A stretch of DNA of 64,000 bases from Mesorhizobium sp. M2E.F.Ca.ET.219.01.1.1 (lineage in GTDB: Bacteria; Pseudomonadota; Alphaproteobacteria; Rhizobiales; Rhizobiaceae). Made by a program: the position numbers and the translations under genes. This document shows, in pieces, positions 1 through 9,835 of the stretch. Below the pieces are notes generated by a model that had not been told where the DNA came from, made no database searches, and was given only the letters and a program-made list of their open reading frames with translations. Location: NCBI RefSeq assembly GCF_004016445.2, contig NZ_SADT02000008.1:1-64000 (forward strand), read 5' to 3'. How positions within the stretch are numbered: the stretch's first letter is position 1; every line of letters starts with the position of its first letter.

Positions 1-140
1 CGCAGCGGTGTGAGACGGGCATTCTTATGGATGTTCATTCGGATCCTCCGATGGATGCTGAAGCGTGGTAACTCCAGTCTCCTCGGTCCGGTCCGAATGG
101 ACAACCTCCCGAAAGCTCACAGCTAGCTATTCCGGGCCAC

Positions 141-1499
141 GTGCTCTACGGCGTGCATACCCGCCGGGCAGAACAGAACTTCGACGTCTCCGGACTGCGG
201 CTCAAGGATTTTCCCGAGCTCATCCAGTCGATGGCGATGGTGAAAAAGGCTGCTGGTCTTGCAAACATGGAACTCGGATTGCTCTCGGCTGAAAAGGCGC
301 AGGCCATCTCAGACGCTTGCGACGAGCTCATCGAACTGAGGGGGATCGACGAGAACTTCCCCGTCGACATGATGCAGGGCGGAGCCGGTACGTCGACTAA
401 CATGAATATTAACGAGGTCGTGACGAACCTGGCCCTGATCAAGCTCGGCGCCAAAGTTGGCGACTACGCAAAGCTGCACCCCAACGATGACGTAAACCTC
501 TCCCAGTCGACCAACGATGTATATCCCACCGCGATCCGCCTGACGGTTTTGCGAGCCTGCGACGGGCTCGTCTCGGCACAAGCCAACTTGCGCGATGCCT
601 TTCGCGCGAAGGCGCTCCAACACGCCAACGCGCTTAAGGTCGGCCGGACCCAGCTTCAGGATGCTGTGCCCATGAGGGTCGGGCAAGAGTTCGAAGCTTT
701 TGCGGAACTCATTGACGAGGACATTGTCCAACTCCAGTCGGCCGCGAGATTGTTGCTGGAAATCAACCTCGGGGGGTCGGCGATCGGCACCTCGATCAAC
801 GTGCCGCGCGAGTTCCCCGACATCGCTTGCACTCATCTGTCCCAGATATCAGGCATTCAGCTTATTGCTGCCCGCAACTTCATCGAGGCGACGTCGGACA
901 CAGGCGGCTTCGTTTCCTTTTCAGGTATGCTGAAGCGCATTGCGGTCAAGCTGACCAAGATCTGCAACGATCTGCGTCTTCTGAGCAGCGGACCCCTTGG
1001 CGGCCTCGGAGAGATTCGCTTGCCTCCGGTACAGGCCGGCTCTTCCATCATGCCGGGCAAGATCAATCCCGTCATTCCTGAGATGATGAACCAGCTCAGT
1101 TTCCAGGTCATTGGAAATGATCTTGCCGTGACGCTCGCTGCAAGCGCCGGGCAGCTCCAGTTGAATGCAATGGAGCCGGTGATCGTATTGAACATCCTAC
1201 AATCCATGCGGTTGTTGACAAGAGGAATGCGGATTTTCAAAGAGCGCTGCGTGAACGGGATCGAAGTCGACGAGGATCGCTGCAAAGCCTTGCTGAACCA
1301 ATCCCTTGCCTTGGCCACGCCGTTGGCGAAGCTCATCGGCTACAGCAAGGCTGCGGAACTGTCAAAACGCGCTTTGGCAGGCAAGAGAAATTTGCGTCAG
1401 GTCGTTGAAGACGAGGGTGTTCTGCTCCCGGAGCAGATTGAGCAAATCTTCGGCAACAGTGCCGAGTTCGCGGGTCTCTCGAACGCTGTCTCGGCTTGA
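141..1499 (+). CDS. aspA: Aspartate ammonia-lyase (aspartase), 5' end frame-disrupted
   Basis: Fumarase/aspartase superfamily lyase that would deaminate L-aspartate to fumarate and ammonia in the cytoplasm. The superfamily loop GSSIMPGKINP is at about residues 298-308, and the following VIPEMMNQ, VIGND and GQLQLNAMEPVI are aspartase-like rather than fumarase-like. The GTG start at 141 is only the first possible codon in this frame: the conserved segment LAIPGHVLYG begins upstream at about 123 with no start codon before it in frame. A family-typical VRSE stretch lies in another frame beginning at GTG 65, so the true N-terminus seems broken by indels (see findings). The rest, through the C-terminal domain, is intact. 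Family assignment is firm; activity is uncertain because of the missing N-terminus. Confidence 0.85.
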   Translation: MLYGVHTRRAEQNFDVSGLRLKDFPELIQSMAMVKKAAGLANMELGLLSAEKAQAISDACDELIELRGIDENFPVDMMQGGAGTSTNMNINEVVTNLALIKLGAKVGDYAKLHPNDDVNLSQSTNDVYPTAIRLTVLRACDGLVSAQANLRDAFRAKALQHANALKVGRTQLQDAVPMRVGQEFEAFAELIDEDIVQLQSAARLLLEINLGGSAIGTSINVPREFPDIACTHLSQISGIQLIAARNFIEATSDTGGFVSFSGMLKRIAVKLTKICNDLRLLSSGPLGGLGEIRLPPVQAGSSIMPGKINPVIPEMMNQLSFQVIGNDLAVTLAASAGQLQLNAMEPVIVLNILQSMRLLTRGMRIFKERCVNGIEVDEDRCKALLNQSLALATPLAKLIGYSKAAELSKRALAGKRNLRQVVEDEGVLLPEQIEQIFGNSAEFAGLSNAVSA

Positions 1500-1806
1500 A
1501 GCGCTAACGGCCGCGCTGCGATAACCGATAGAGAGGCACAGGCCTGCGCCCGGCGCCTCGGGTGGCGGTCAGGCGATCGTGGACCTCGTTTGTCTGTGTT
1601 GCCCCATGTTTCGGTGGGTGATATCGTTGTTTGGCAGGTGTAAAATACGAGTCGCTTGACCCACTGTCGGTGCCTTCCGCCCTGTGCATTGCGGGCAGCG
1701 GGAATGCTTCAGCACTGAACATCTCTGATTAAGCGCTTGCTGGCATTGGCTCTGGCCAGTTTTGTTTGCTGGCATCTGCACATGCGCCTCATTCGGAGTT
1801 TGCTAG
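1500..1806. other. Intergenic region between aspartase and IclR regulator
   Basis: About 307 bases with no supportable gene. The short reading frames here show no recognisable protein features. It presumably carries the promoter of the IclR gene, but I see no clear -35/-10 pair, and I see no strong terminator hairpin with a T run after the aspartase. Confidence 0.5.
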
Positions 1807-2616
1807 TTGACAGAACCATCACAAAATCTGACCGAGAAAGTCCGTTTCGACGCGGTCGATCGGACTATGGCGATACTGCGCGTCCTGGAGAAGGCGGAAG
1901 GACCGCTGTCTTTATCCGCGATCGCAAGGGAGGTTGACCTCGGTAAACCAACGACGTTGCGATACCTGGCAAGCCTGGTCGGCCATGGGGTCATCGAGCG
2001 TGTGGATGGGAACGGCTACACGTTGGGTATCGACCTGTTCATGCTGGGACAGAAGGCCCTGCATCGCCGTGACATTCGCGCCGTGGCGCGCCCTTATCTG
2101 CAGAAATTGTATGAACATTTCAACGAAACCATCAACTTGGCACTGCTTGTCCGGCAGGAAGTCGTCGTCGTGGACAGCATTGAGACAACCCAGATGCTGA
2201 GGCAGGGCGGGGCGGTCGGTTCCGTAAATCCATGGCATGCATCATCCCTGTCCAAAAGCATATTGGCCTGGCTCGATCGCGACGAGGCCAGCCGATTGCT
2301 GCAGCGATGCAGTTTTGACCGTTACACCCCGCGGACATTGACCAGTGCAGCCAAGGTTCTGGCCGAGTTGCCGGAGATCGTCGAACTGGGTTACTCCGTG
2401 GACAATGAAGAGGCAACGATCGGAAGCAGGTGTGTCGGGGCAGCGATATTCGATGCCTCCGGTCGCCCGATCGGAGCAATCAGTATCTCCGGTCCGACGA
2501 CCCGCATTGTTGACGATGCGATTTCGTCCGTTGGGACTCATCTGGTCGAGGTTACCGGGCAGCTGTCGCGGGCAATTGGATTCGCCGGCAAAAGAGATGC
2601 CGGCCCTCGCCCTTAA
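1807..2616 (+). CDS. IclR-family transcriptional regulator
   Basis: Predicted DNA-binding regulator of 269 residues. The N-terminal winged helix is at about residues 15-75 (AVDRTMAILRVLEKAEGPLS, then IAREVDLGKPTTLRYLASL), followed by the IclR effector-binding domain, with VNPWHASSLSKSILAWL at about 141-157, where this family usually has an ALGKALLA-like motif. A TTG start at 1807 is chosen because a stop (1804) closes the frame upstream and the next ATG (1867) would cut into the DNA-binding domain. It lies between the aspartase and the DapA-like and CUT1 genes, so it probably controls the catabolic genes on one or both sides. The effector is unknown. Confidence 0.9.
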   Translation: MTEPSQNLTEKVRFDAVDRTMAILRVLEKAEGPLSLSAIAREVDLGKPTTLRYLASLVGHGVIERVDGNGYTLGIDLFMLGQKALHRRDIRAVARPYLQKLYEHFNETINLALLVRQEVVVVDSIETTQMLRQGGAVGSVNPWHASSLSKSILAWLDRDEASRLLQRCSFDRYTPRTLTSAAKVLAELPEIVELGYSVDNEEATIGSRCVGAAIFDASGRPIGAISISGPTTRIVDDAISSVGTHLVEVTGQLSRAIGFAGKRDAGPRP

Positions 2617-2694
2617 GGGTCGGACCCCATCGCGAGTGAAAAGTGCAGACTTTGGCGAAGCGGGACCATCTACCTCCCCCGCCAGCAAAAATGG

Positions 2695-3567
2695 CTACCG
2701 CAATCCGGCGACCATGAGAGCGTCCTCGATAGCCGCTTTATCAGCTTCGCCAATCCGGTCCAGCGGACGGATGGGCGTCCCGACATCCCGGCCAAGCAGG
2801 CTGATCGCATATTTTATGCGGGTGGGAAAATTGGTCGCCTGACTGACTTCTCGGCAGATCGGGCCGATGGCTTTGGTCAACTGCATGGCTTCGGCGATAT
2901 TGCCATCTTTGAACGCCCGATAGATTTCGACATTCTGCTTCGGCAATACGGCGTGAATACCGCAGATCGAAGCCTCCGCGCCCATCACATAGCCAGCAAG
3001 TGTGATCGGATCGTAACCGGCAGCTACCGTCACGTGATCGCCGACAGTCTGCACAAGCTCTCCAATGTTGTGGAAGACGCACTTTATAGCAATTACTTCG
3101 GGCAATCGAGCGACCTTCTTCAAGAGTTCGACGGAGTAATTGAAGTGATCGTAAAAGACTATTGGCAGCTCGGATGCGGCTGCCACATCTGTGATAAAGG
3201 CAAGCGCCGACTCGTCTGTCATGCCATTGTAAGTCGGCGGGCAGAGCAGCAACGCGGCGGCCCCCGCCTGTTTTGCAAGCAGAGCCCGGTGAATGGCGTC
3301 CTTGGTCGCGTCCGGGATGATGCCGGCGATGACGCGCAGATTGCTCTTGCTCGTCGCCGTGCCGGTCAAGGACGCCAGTTCCTCGGCGCTCAGCTCGTTA
3401 CCGGATCCAGTGCTGCCGCCAATGATGATCACCTCGATGCCAGATGCCTCCATGAACGAAAGTTCGCGTGCAAAGCAATCGAGATCGATTGTCTCATCGC
3501 GACTAAACGGCGTCACGATTGGTGTAATGACGCCTCGAACTTCTTCGCGCCTTAGTGCTTCAACCAT
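2695..3567 (-). CDS. DapA/N-acetylneuraminate lyase-family aldolase or dehydratase
   Basis: A 290-residue TIM-barrel protein of the dihydrodipicolinate synthase family, whose members use a Schiff-base lysine to cleave or dehydrate 2-keto acids. GGSTGSGNELSAEE corresponds to the family GTTGE-type loop, FYDHFNYS carries the active-site tyrosine region and VIAIK the likely Schiff-base lysine. ATG 3567 is preferred over an upstream in-frame codon at 3663, because the conserved barrel starts right there (EVRGVITPIVTPF) and an AGGA stands before it. It is divergent from the CUT1 binding protein at 3953, suggesting it acts on the transported sugar acid or a product. It is probably not the lysine-biosynthesis enzyme, given the context and altered motifs. 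Confidence 0.85.
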   Translation of the reverse strand: MVEALRREEVRGVITPIVTPFSRDETIDLDCFARELSFMEASGIEVIIIGGSTGSGNELSAEELASLTGTATSKSNLRVIAGIIPDATKDAIHRALLAKQAGAAALLLCPPTYNGMTDESALAFITDVAAASELPIVFYDHFNYSVELLKKVARLPEVIAIKCVFHNIGELVQTVGDHVTVAAGYDPITLAGYVMGAEASICGIHAVLPKQNVEIYRAFKDGNIAEAMQLTKAIGPICREVSQATNFPTRIKYAISLLGRDVGTPIRPLDRIGEADKAAIEDALMVAGLR

Positions 3568-3952
3568 TTTTTGCAGTTCCTGGTGAGAGGGGTTGTTGCG
3601 AAACAAGCTGGGACCACTCGTTCCCCGTATCGATGACGGGCTTGAGCACGGGCGCTGTTTCATTCAGTGAAATACGATATCGACTGTCGCAAAATCGCGC
3701 GACCGTAGACGCCTTGTCAAGGGGAATCTCGATGAGCGGTCCCGGCTGAGATTTGGGGCATCGCAGCACCAACGGCCTTTGTGCATCACATAGCGTCAGT
3801 TTCTTGCAAAGTGCGCAATTGCTGGCGTTGTTTCGTTGTATGAACCTCGGTACCGGTGAGCGGAAAACGCGATGCGAGATCACCGGGCGGAAGCTGGGAC
3901 ACAGGGCCTGAGCGCCAGTACGCATCGCAATTCGGAGATAATGGGAGAGGAA
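3568..3952. other. Divergent control region between aldolase and CUT1 operon
   Basis: About 385 bases between the aldolase start and the binding-protein start, without a supportable gene. It should hold two back-to-back promoters. The only symmetrical element I noticed is TTTCATTCAGTGAAA at 3658-3672, listed separately. Confidence 0.5.
3658..3672. promoter_or_regulatory. Small palindrome, possible operator
   Basis: TTTCA-TTCAG-TGAAA: 5-bp arms with a 5-base spacer, about 90 bases upstream of the aldolase start. Palindromes of TTTC/GAAA type are seen for some IclR regulators, and an IclR gene lies 1 kb away. The arms are short, so chance occurrence is quite possible. Confidence 0.25.
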
Positions 3953-5206
3953 ATGCGTAGTCGGTTTTTGTTACTGGGCGCAGCCATGTGCAGCATGGTT
4001 TCTGCGGCAGCCCACGCTGAGGACAAGTCTATCGAGGTCATTCACCATTGGGTGTCTGACAGTGAGGTGGCTGCCGTAAACACGATCAAGCAAGAGCTAG
4101 AAAAGCGCGGCGTCGTCTGGAAGGACACCGCCATAGGAGGTGCAAATGGCGCGAACGCCGAGCAGTCGCTCCGCGCTCGCATCGTGGCTGGCAACCCGCC
4201 TGGGGCAATGCAGATGCTTGGGTTCGACGCAGCGACCTGGGCTAAGGAAGGCGTCTTGAGGGACCTGACCGATCTGGAGACCGCGAGCGGTGGCGTTCAG
4301 TCGCTTCCGGCCGACTACAGGCGCCTGGCGGCCCCCGGCGGCAAGTGGGTCGAGGTGCCGATCGATTTGCTTCGTTCGAACTGGATCTGGGCCAATAAAA
4401 AGGCGTTCGACGCAGCAGGCGTTTCAGTTCCCAAGACCTGGGACGAACTGATTGCGGCGGGCGAGAAACTCCGCAAGGCTGGGATCATCCCTCTGGCGGC
4501 CAGCGACGAGCCATGGCAGATCGCCAAAATCTTCGACAGCCTGATCGTGGATTTGAATGGACCGGAATTCTACACGCAAGTCGCGCTCAAGGTGGACGAC
4601 AAGGCCATTCGCAGCCCCGAAATGGTCAAGGTGTTCGAAAAGCTGCGCCAGGTGAGAGGGCTGGTCGATGACAACTTCGTGGGTCGCGACTGGGCCGTGG
4701 CGACGGAGATGGTCGCGAGTGGCAAGGCCGGTATGCAGGTTATGGGCGACTGGGCAAAAGGCGAATTCCTGGCCAAGGGTCTGAAGCCCGGTGTCGACTT
4801 CCTCTGTTTCCCGACCCCAACGTCGACGCCGAATTTCCTTTGGGCGATGGACTCGTTCAGCATGTTCGAAACCACCGATCCGAGCCTGCGAGCCGCGCAG
4901 GACGAACTGGTCAAGGTGCTTCTCGATCCGGAAGTGCAGATCAAGTTCAACCTGATCAAAGGATCCATTCCACCTCGGCTTGATGTCGACATGTCGAAGT
5001 TCGACGACTGCGCCAAGCAGGCTGCCGTGGACCTCAAGGCCTCGATCGAGCACAAATCGTTCCTTGGCACTCTGTCCGGCGGCTATGCTGCCGAACCCCA
5101 GTTCGCCTCGATTTTCAAGGAAGTCGCAGCGAAGTTCTTCGTGTCGGACATGAGCGCCCAGGACGCAGTGACCCTCCTTGCGGACGAGATCAACAACGCG
5201 CGCTAA
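3953..5206 (+). CDS. CUT1 sugar ABC transporter, substrate-binding protein
   Basis: Extracellular solute-binding protein family 1 (COG1653 type), 417 residues, periplasmic. The start at 3953 follows GGGAGAGGAA and gives a clean signal peptide of about 22 residues ending SAAAHA. The body (TWDELIAAGEKLRKAG and GKAGMQVMGDWAKGEF motifs) matches glucose/mannose-type binding proteins. The next two genes are its permeases, 92 bases downstream after a strong hairpin. No ATPase is encoded in this unit, so a shared MalK/UgpC-type ATPase (for example at 48.9 kb or 27.3 kb) must serve it. The binding protein at 55.1 kb is a clear homologue. Substrate cannot be told from sequence. Confidence 0.9.
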   Translation: MRSRFLLLGAAMCSMVSAAAHAEDKSIEVIHHWVSDSEVAAVNTIKQELEKRGVVWKDTAIGGANGANAEQSLRARIVAGNPPGAMQMLGFDAATWAKEGVLRDLTDLETASGGVQSLPADYRRLAAPGGKWVEVPIDLLRSNWIWANKKAFDAAGVSVPKTWDELIAAGEKLRKAGIIPLAASDEPWQIAKIFDSLIVDLNGPEFYTQVALKVDDKAIRSPEMVKVFEKLRQVRGLVDDNFVGRDWAVATEMVASGKAGMQVMGDWAKGEFLAKGLKPGVDFLCFPTPTSTPNFLWAMDSFSMFETTDPSLRAAQDELVKVLLDPEVQIKFNLIKGSIPPRLDVDMSKFDDCAKQAAVDLKASIEHKSFLGTLSGGYAAEPQFASIFKEVAAKFFVSDMSAQDAVTLLADEINNAR

Positions 5207-5222
5207 GTGCTAGCCACGATGA

Positions 5223-5249
5223 CCGGAAGGCTGTCGTTGGGCCTTCCGG
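5223..5249 (+). terminator. Intercistronic hairpin after binding-protein gene
   Basis: CCGGAAGGC, 9-base loop, GCCTTCCGG: a perfect 9-bp stem between the binding-protein stop and the first permease. There is no T run, so it more likely stabilises the upstream mRNA or partly attenuates the permeases than terminates fully. Confidence 0.6.
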
Positions 5250-5298
5250 GCCCGCCTGCTGCCTGAGCAACTATTGGCTTGGCAGATCCAGGAGACGA

Positions 5299-6195
5299 AT
5301 GATTCCGATGACTGCGATAAAGCGATACCTTGCCGCCCAGTTGCCCAAGCTCGTGCTGGCTCCGAGCGGCATGGTTATCCTTGTAGCGATCTACGGTTTC
5401 ATCGCCTGGACCGCCAGTGTCTCGTTCAGTTCATCCAAGGTGATGCCGATCTACGACTTTGTGGGGCTGGAGCAATATATCCGCCTTTGGTCGACGCCCA
5501 GATGGCACGTAGCCGTTGAGAACTTGTTTGTCTTCTCGGCACTCTACCTTTCGATCGCCACCCTCTTTGGTCTCTTTATCGCAATTCTCCTCGATCAGCG
5601 CATCCGCGCGGAGGGCTTTCTGAGAACTGTCTTCTTGTATCCGATGGCGCTGTCCTTCATCGTTTCCGGCGTTGCCTGGAAGTGGGTTCTCAACCCGGGT
5701 CTCGGCCTTCAGAAATTGGTTCGTGATTGGGGATGGACCTCCTTCACCTTCGACTGGCTGGTGAACCCGAATTATGCGCTCTACACCATTGTCATCGCCG
5801 CGGTATGGCAGTCGTCGGGCTTTGCGATGGCCATCTTTCTCGCCGGCCTCAGAGGCATCGACAACTCGATAATAAAAGCCGCTCAGATGGAGGGGGCTTC
5901 TCAGGTCCGTATCTATGTCAGCGTTGTCGTGCCGATGCTTCGCCCGGCTTTTCTAAGCGTGATCGTCTTGCTTGGACAGATAGCTATCAAAACGTTCGAC
6001 CTGACGTTCGCCTTGACGAATGGAGGGCCTGGCGGAGCAACGGAGATGCCGTCAATGTTCATGTTTTCGGCAACGTTCGAAAGGAACCAGATGGCGGTCG
6101 GCGCAGCCAGCGCGATGATGATGCTGGCCGCGGTGGTGGCGATCATGGTCCCGTATCTTTACACCGAACTTCGGAAGCCCAGCAATGAGCACTAG
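5299..6195 (+). CDS. CUT1 sugar ABC transporter, permease 1
   Basis: Inner-membrane permease of the MalF/UgpA type, 298 residues with about six hydrophobic segments. The cytoplasmic EAA-type loop appears as KAAQMEGASQVRIYVSVVVP near residues 193-212. ATG 5299 is preceded by AGGAG. The segment YPMALSFIVSGVAWKWVLNP is almost the same in the permease at 56.5 kb, so the two transporters are paralogues of the glucose/mannose type. Its 3' end overlaps the next permease by 11 bases, indicating translational coupling. Confidence 0.9.
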   Translation: MIPMTAIKRYLAAQLPKLVLAPSGMVILVAIYGFIAWTASVSFSSSKVMPIYDFVGLEQYIRLWSTPRWHVAVENLFVFSALYLSIATLFGLFIAILLDQRIRAEGFLRTVFLYPMALSFIVSGVAWKWVLNPGLGLQKLVRDWGWTSFTFDWLVNPNYALYTIVIAAVWQSSGFAMAIFLAGLRGIDNSIIKAAQMEGASQVRIYVSVVVPMLRPAFLSVIVLLGQIAIKTFDLTFALTNGGPGGATEMPSMFMFSATFERNQMAVGAASAMMMLAAVVAIMVPYLYTELRKPSNEH

Positions 6196-7057
6196 AATGC
6201 GCAAGCTGGAGCGCCACGGCGGCAGGCTGTTTGTGTATGGGTGCCTGGCTGTTCTGGCCACGCTCTATCTGGTTCCGCTCTGGGTTATGTTGATCACATC
6301 CTTCAAGCCGTTGGACGAGATCTATTCTGGCTCGCTTATCGGGCTGCCTAAACAGATAACGTTTGAAGCGTGGTCGAAGGCCTGGAGCACGGCTTGCATC
6401 GGCACCAACTGCGTCGGGCTTTCACCCTTCTTTCTGAACTCGCTGATCATCACGATCCCCGCGGTTTTCGTATCCACCGCAATCGGCGCGATCAACGGTT
6501 ACACGCTGACGAAGTGGAAATTCCGCGGAGCGGATCTCTTTTTCGCCGTCATGTTGTTCGGCTGCTTTCTCCCGCTGCAGGCCGTGTTGCTGCCTATCGC
6601 GCGAGTGCTTGGAATGTTGCGGCTATCAGGGTCCACCGCCGGCCTCATACTGGTTCACTCGGTCTATGGGATCGCATTCACGACGATGTTTTTCAGAAAC
6701 TATTTTGTCTCGTTCCCTGATGAACTGACCAAGGCGGCCTTGGTCGACGGCGCCGGTTTCTTCAGGATATTCTTCAGCATTGCCCTGCCTACGGCCATTC
6801 CTATCGCTGTCGTGTGCTGCATCTGGCAGTTCACGTCGATATGGAACGATTTTCTGTTTGGCGTGTCGTTTTCGGCTGGGGGAAGTTCACCGATCACCGT
6901 CGCGTTGAACAACGTTGTGAACGTAACCCTTGGGCGCAAGCAGTATAACGTCGACATGGCGGCGGCACTCATAGCGGCGCTTCCCACGCTGATCGTCTAT
7001 GTCCTGTCTGGAAGGTACTTCGTCCGGGGCCTGACCGCCGGCGCGGTCAAAGGATAA
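6185..7057 (+). CDS. CUT1 sugar ABC transporter, permease 2
   Basis: Inner-membrane permease of the MalG/UgpE type, 290 residues, pairing with the preceding permease. It starts inside the end of that gene. The EAA loop is KAALVDGAGFFRIFFSIALP. The unusual periplasmic segment CIGTNCVGLSPFFLNSL has a two-cysteine pattern also present at the same place in the permease at 57.4 kb (CIGTSCNGLAPYFVNSV), supporting common descent of the two systems. Confidence 0.9.
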   Translation: MSTRMRKLERHGGRLFVYGCLAVLATLYLVPLWVMLITSFKPLDEIYSGSLIGLPKQITFEAWSKAWSTACIGTNCVGLSPFFLNSLIITIPAVFVSTAIGAINGYTLTKWKFRGADLFFAVMLFGCFLPLQAVLLPIARVLGMLRLSGSTAGLILVHSVYGIAFTTMFFRNYFVSFPDELTKAALVDGAGFFRIFFSIALPTAIPIAVVCCIWQFTSIWNDFLFGVSFSAGGSSPITVALNNVVNVTLGRKQYNVDMAAALIAALPTLIVYVLSGRYFVRGLTAGAVKG

Positions 7058-7077
7058 TCGCGCCGCAACAGCGAGCC

Positions 7078-7098
7078 GGCCGGTCACGTCAACCGGCC
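7078..7098 (+). terminator. Hairpin after permease 2
   Basis: GGCCGGT, 7-base loop, ACCGGCC: a 7-bp GC-rich stem 20 bases after the permease stop and two bases before the ATG at 7101. It lacks a T run. Its position would hide a ribosome site for ATG 7101, which favours the ATG at 7140 as start of the next gene. Confidence 0.4.
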
Positions 7099-7139
7099 AA
7101 ATGAGCAGGACAGACATACACAGTCGATGGGATTTTCCA

Positions 7140-8558
<1,419 letters not shown>

Positions 8559-8681
8559 ACGGGTCGACGGGATGTAAGCTGTGGTAGTGTGACTGGGCAT
8601 GCAGACAACTGAGGACTATGACACTCAGGGAGCCAAGCTTGTCGTTGACTGCGACCGCCCGCAAAACTGCATTGAACGATG

Positions 8682-9707
8682 TCAGCCCTCGCGCTGAACG
8701 GCTATGACAGCCTTGATCAATCCGGCTTTATGGTGTGCCCAATGAGCGATGTCGCGCGGGCTATCGGCCAGCGTCGTACGATGCGTGACGAGCTTGGCTA
8801 TCGGTATGGCGCCGTCCCGGATCGAAGCGATCACCTGATCGAAGTCCTTCCTGGCAGCGTTGCGGCTGCCTATCAGCGTCATCTCGCGCTTGTGGAACTC
8901 GGGATCCGAGAAGGAGATCTCGTCCTTCACCACGCTGACCATGACTAGGGCGCCACCATGCGCCACATGTGCGAAGGCGGCCCGGATCGACGCGCTGTTG
9001 CCGGTGGCGTCAAAGACAACGTCAAAAGCCTCGCCGGCGGTGCGGCTTCGAAGCGCTTCAGCGGCTGTTGCCACAGTGCCGTCGACGACCACGAAGCCCA
9101 GGCCTTGCTCGGCGAAATCCAGCCTTTCACGATCGATATCGAGGAGAGTGACCTCCTGCCCGGCTATCGCGGCGAACAGGGCCGTGCCCAGACCGATGGG
9201 GCCGGCGCCAATGACCAGGGCCCTCTTGCCCTTGCCAGCCGTGGAACGGCGAACCGCATGCGCGCCGATGGCCAGGAATTCCACGGCAGCGGCGTCGCCC
9301 AGGGAAAGCCCTTCGGTGGGATAGAGGTTGGCGGCAGGCACCAGAATCTGCTCGCACATGGCGCCATCACGATGGACACCCAGCACCTCGATGGCCACGC
9401 AGCAGTTTGGCTTGTGGTGGCGGCAGGCAATGCAGCGGCCGCAGGCCAGATAGGGGTTGACGATTACCGCCTGGCCGGTTGCCAGGTCGGCACCTTCACC
9501 GGCCGCCGCCACGGTGCCGGAAATCTCGTGGCCCATCACGCGAGGATAGGTCAGAAAGGGATGCTTGCCTTCGAAGATGTGATAGTCGGTGCCGCAGATC
9601 CCGACATGGCTCACGCTCAGCAATACCCAGCCGGCCGGTGGCGATACGGGCCAGGCTAGATCCCTGAGAACCAGCTCGCCAGGCGCAAGACAAACGACGG
9701 CTTTCAT
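8682..9707 (-). CDS. Zinc-dependent alcohol/polyol dehydrogenase (MDR family)
   Basis: Medium-chain dehydrogenase of 341 residues. Catalytic zinc ligands are visible as CGTD and GHE near residues 38-61, the structural zinc cysteines as CGRCIACRHHKPNC, and the NAD(P) Rossmann motif as GAGPIGLGTA. The pattern resembles sorbitol, threonine or L-galactonate-type dehydrogenases rather than ethanol dehydrogenase. It is the last gene of the leftward CUT2 transporter operon (ATPase, permease and binding protein upstream), separated from the binding protein by a hairpin, so it probably oxidises the imported sugar or polyol. Confidence 0.85.
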   Translation of the reverse strand: MKAVVCLAPGELVLRDLAWPVSPPAGWVLLSVSHVGICGTDYHIFEGKHPFLTYPRVMGHEISGTVAAAGEGADLATGQAVIVNPYLACGRCIACRHHKPNCCVAIEVLGVHRDGAMCEQILVPAANLYPTEGLSLGDAAAVEFLAIGAHAVRRSTAGKGKRALVIGAGPIGLGTALFAAIAGQEVTLLDIDRERLDFAEQGLGFVVVDGTVATAAEALRSRTAGEAFDVVFDATGNSASIRAAFAHVAHGGALVMVSVVKDEISFSDPEFHKREMTLIGSRNAARKDFDQVIASIRDGAIPIAKLVTHRTTLADSPRDIAHWAHHKAGLIKAVIAVQREG

Positions 9708-9795
9708 GGCCAGGATACTCCTTGTGCAGGCGAGCGCGGAGGAGCGACGGCGGCGCTTTTTAGCCGCGCCGGCTCGCCGCTATGGGTCGGGACCT

Positions 9796-9824
9796 CCCGG
9801 CGGCCGCTTCTGCGGGCCGCCGGG
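9796..9824 (-). terminator. GC-rich intercistronic hairpin after CUT2 binding protein
   Basis: CCCGGCGGCC, 9-base loop, GGCCGCCGGG: a perfect 10-bp stem starting 12 bases past the binding-protein stop. No T run. It probably protects the binding-protein mRNA or lowers expression of the dehydrogenase behind it. Confidence 0.6.
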
Positions 9825-9835
9825 CAAAGGCTCGG

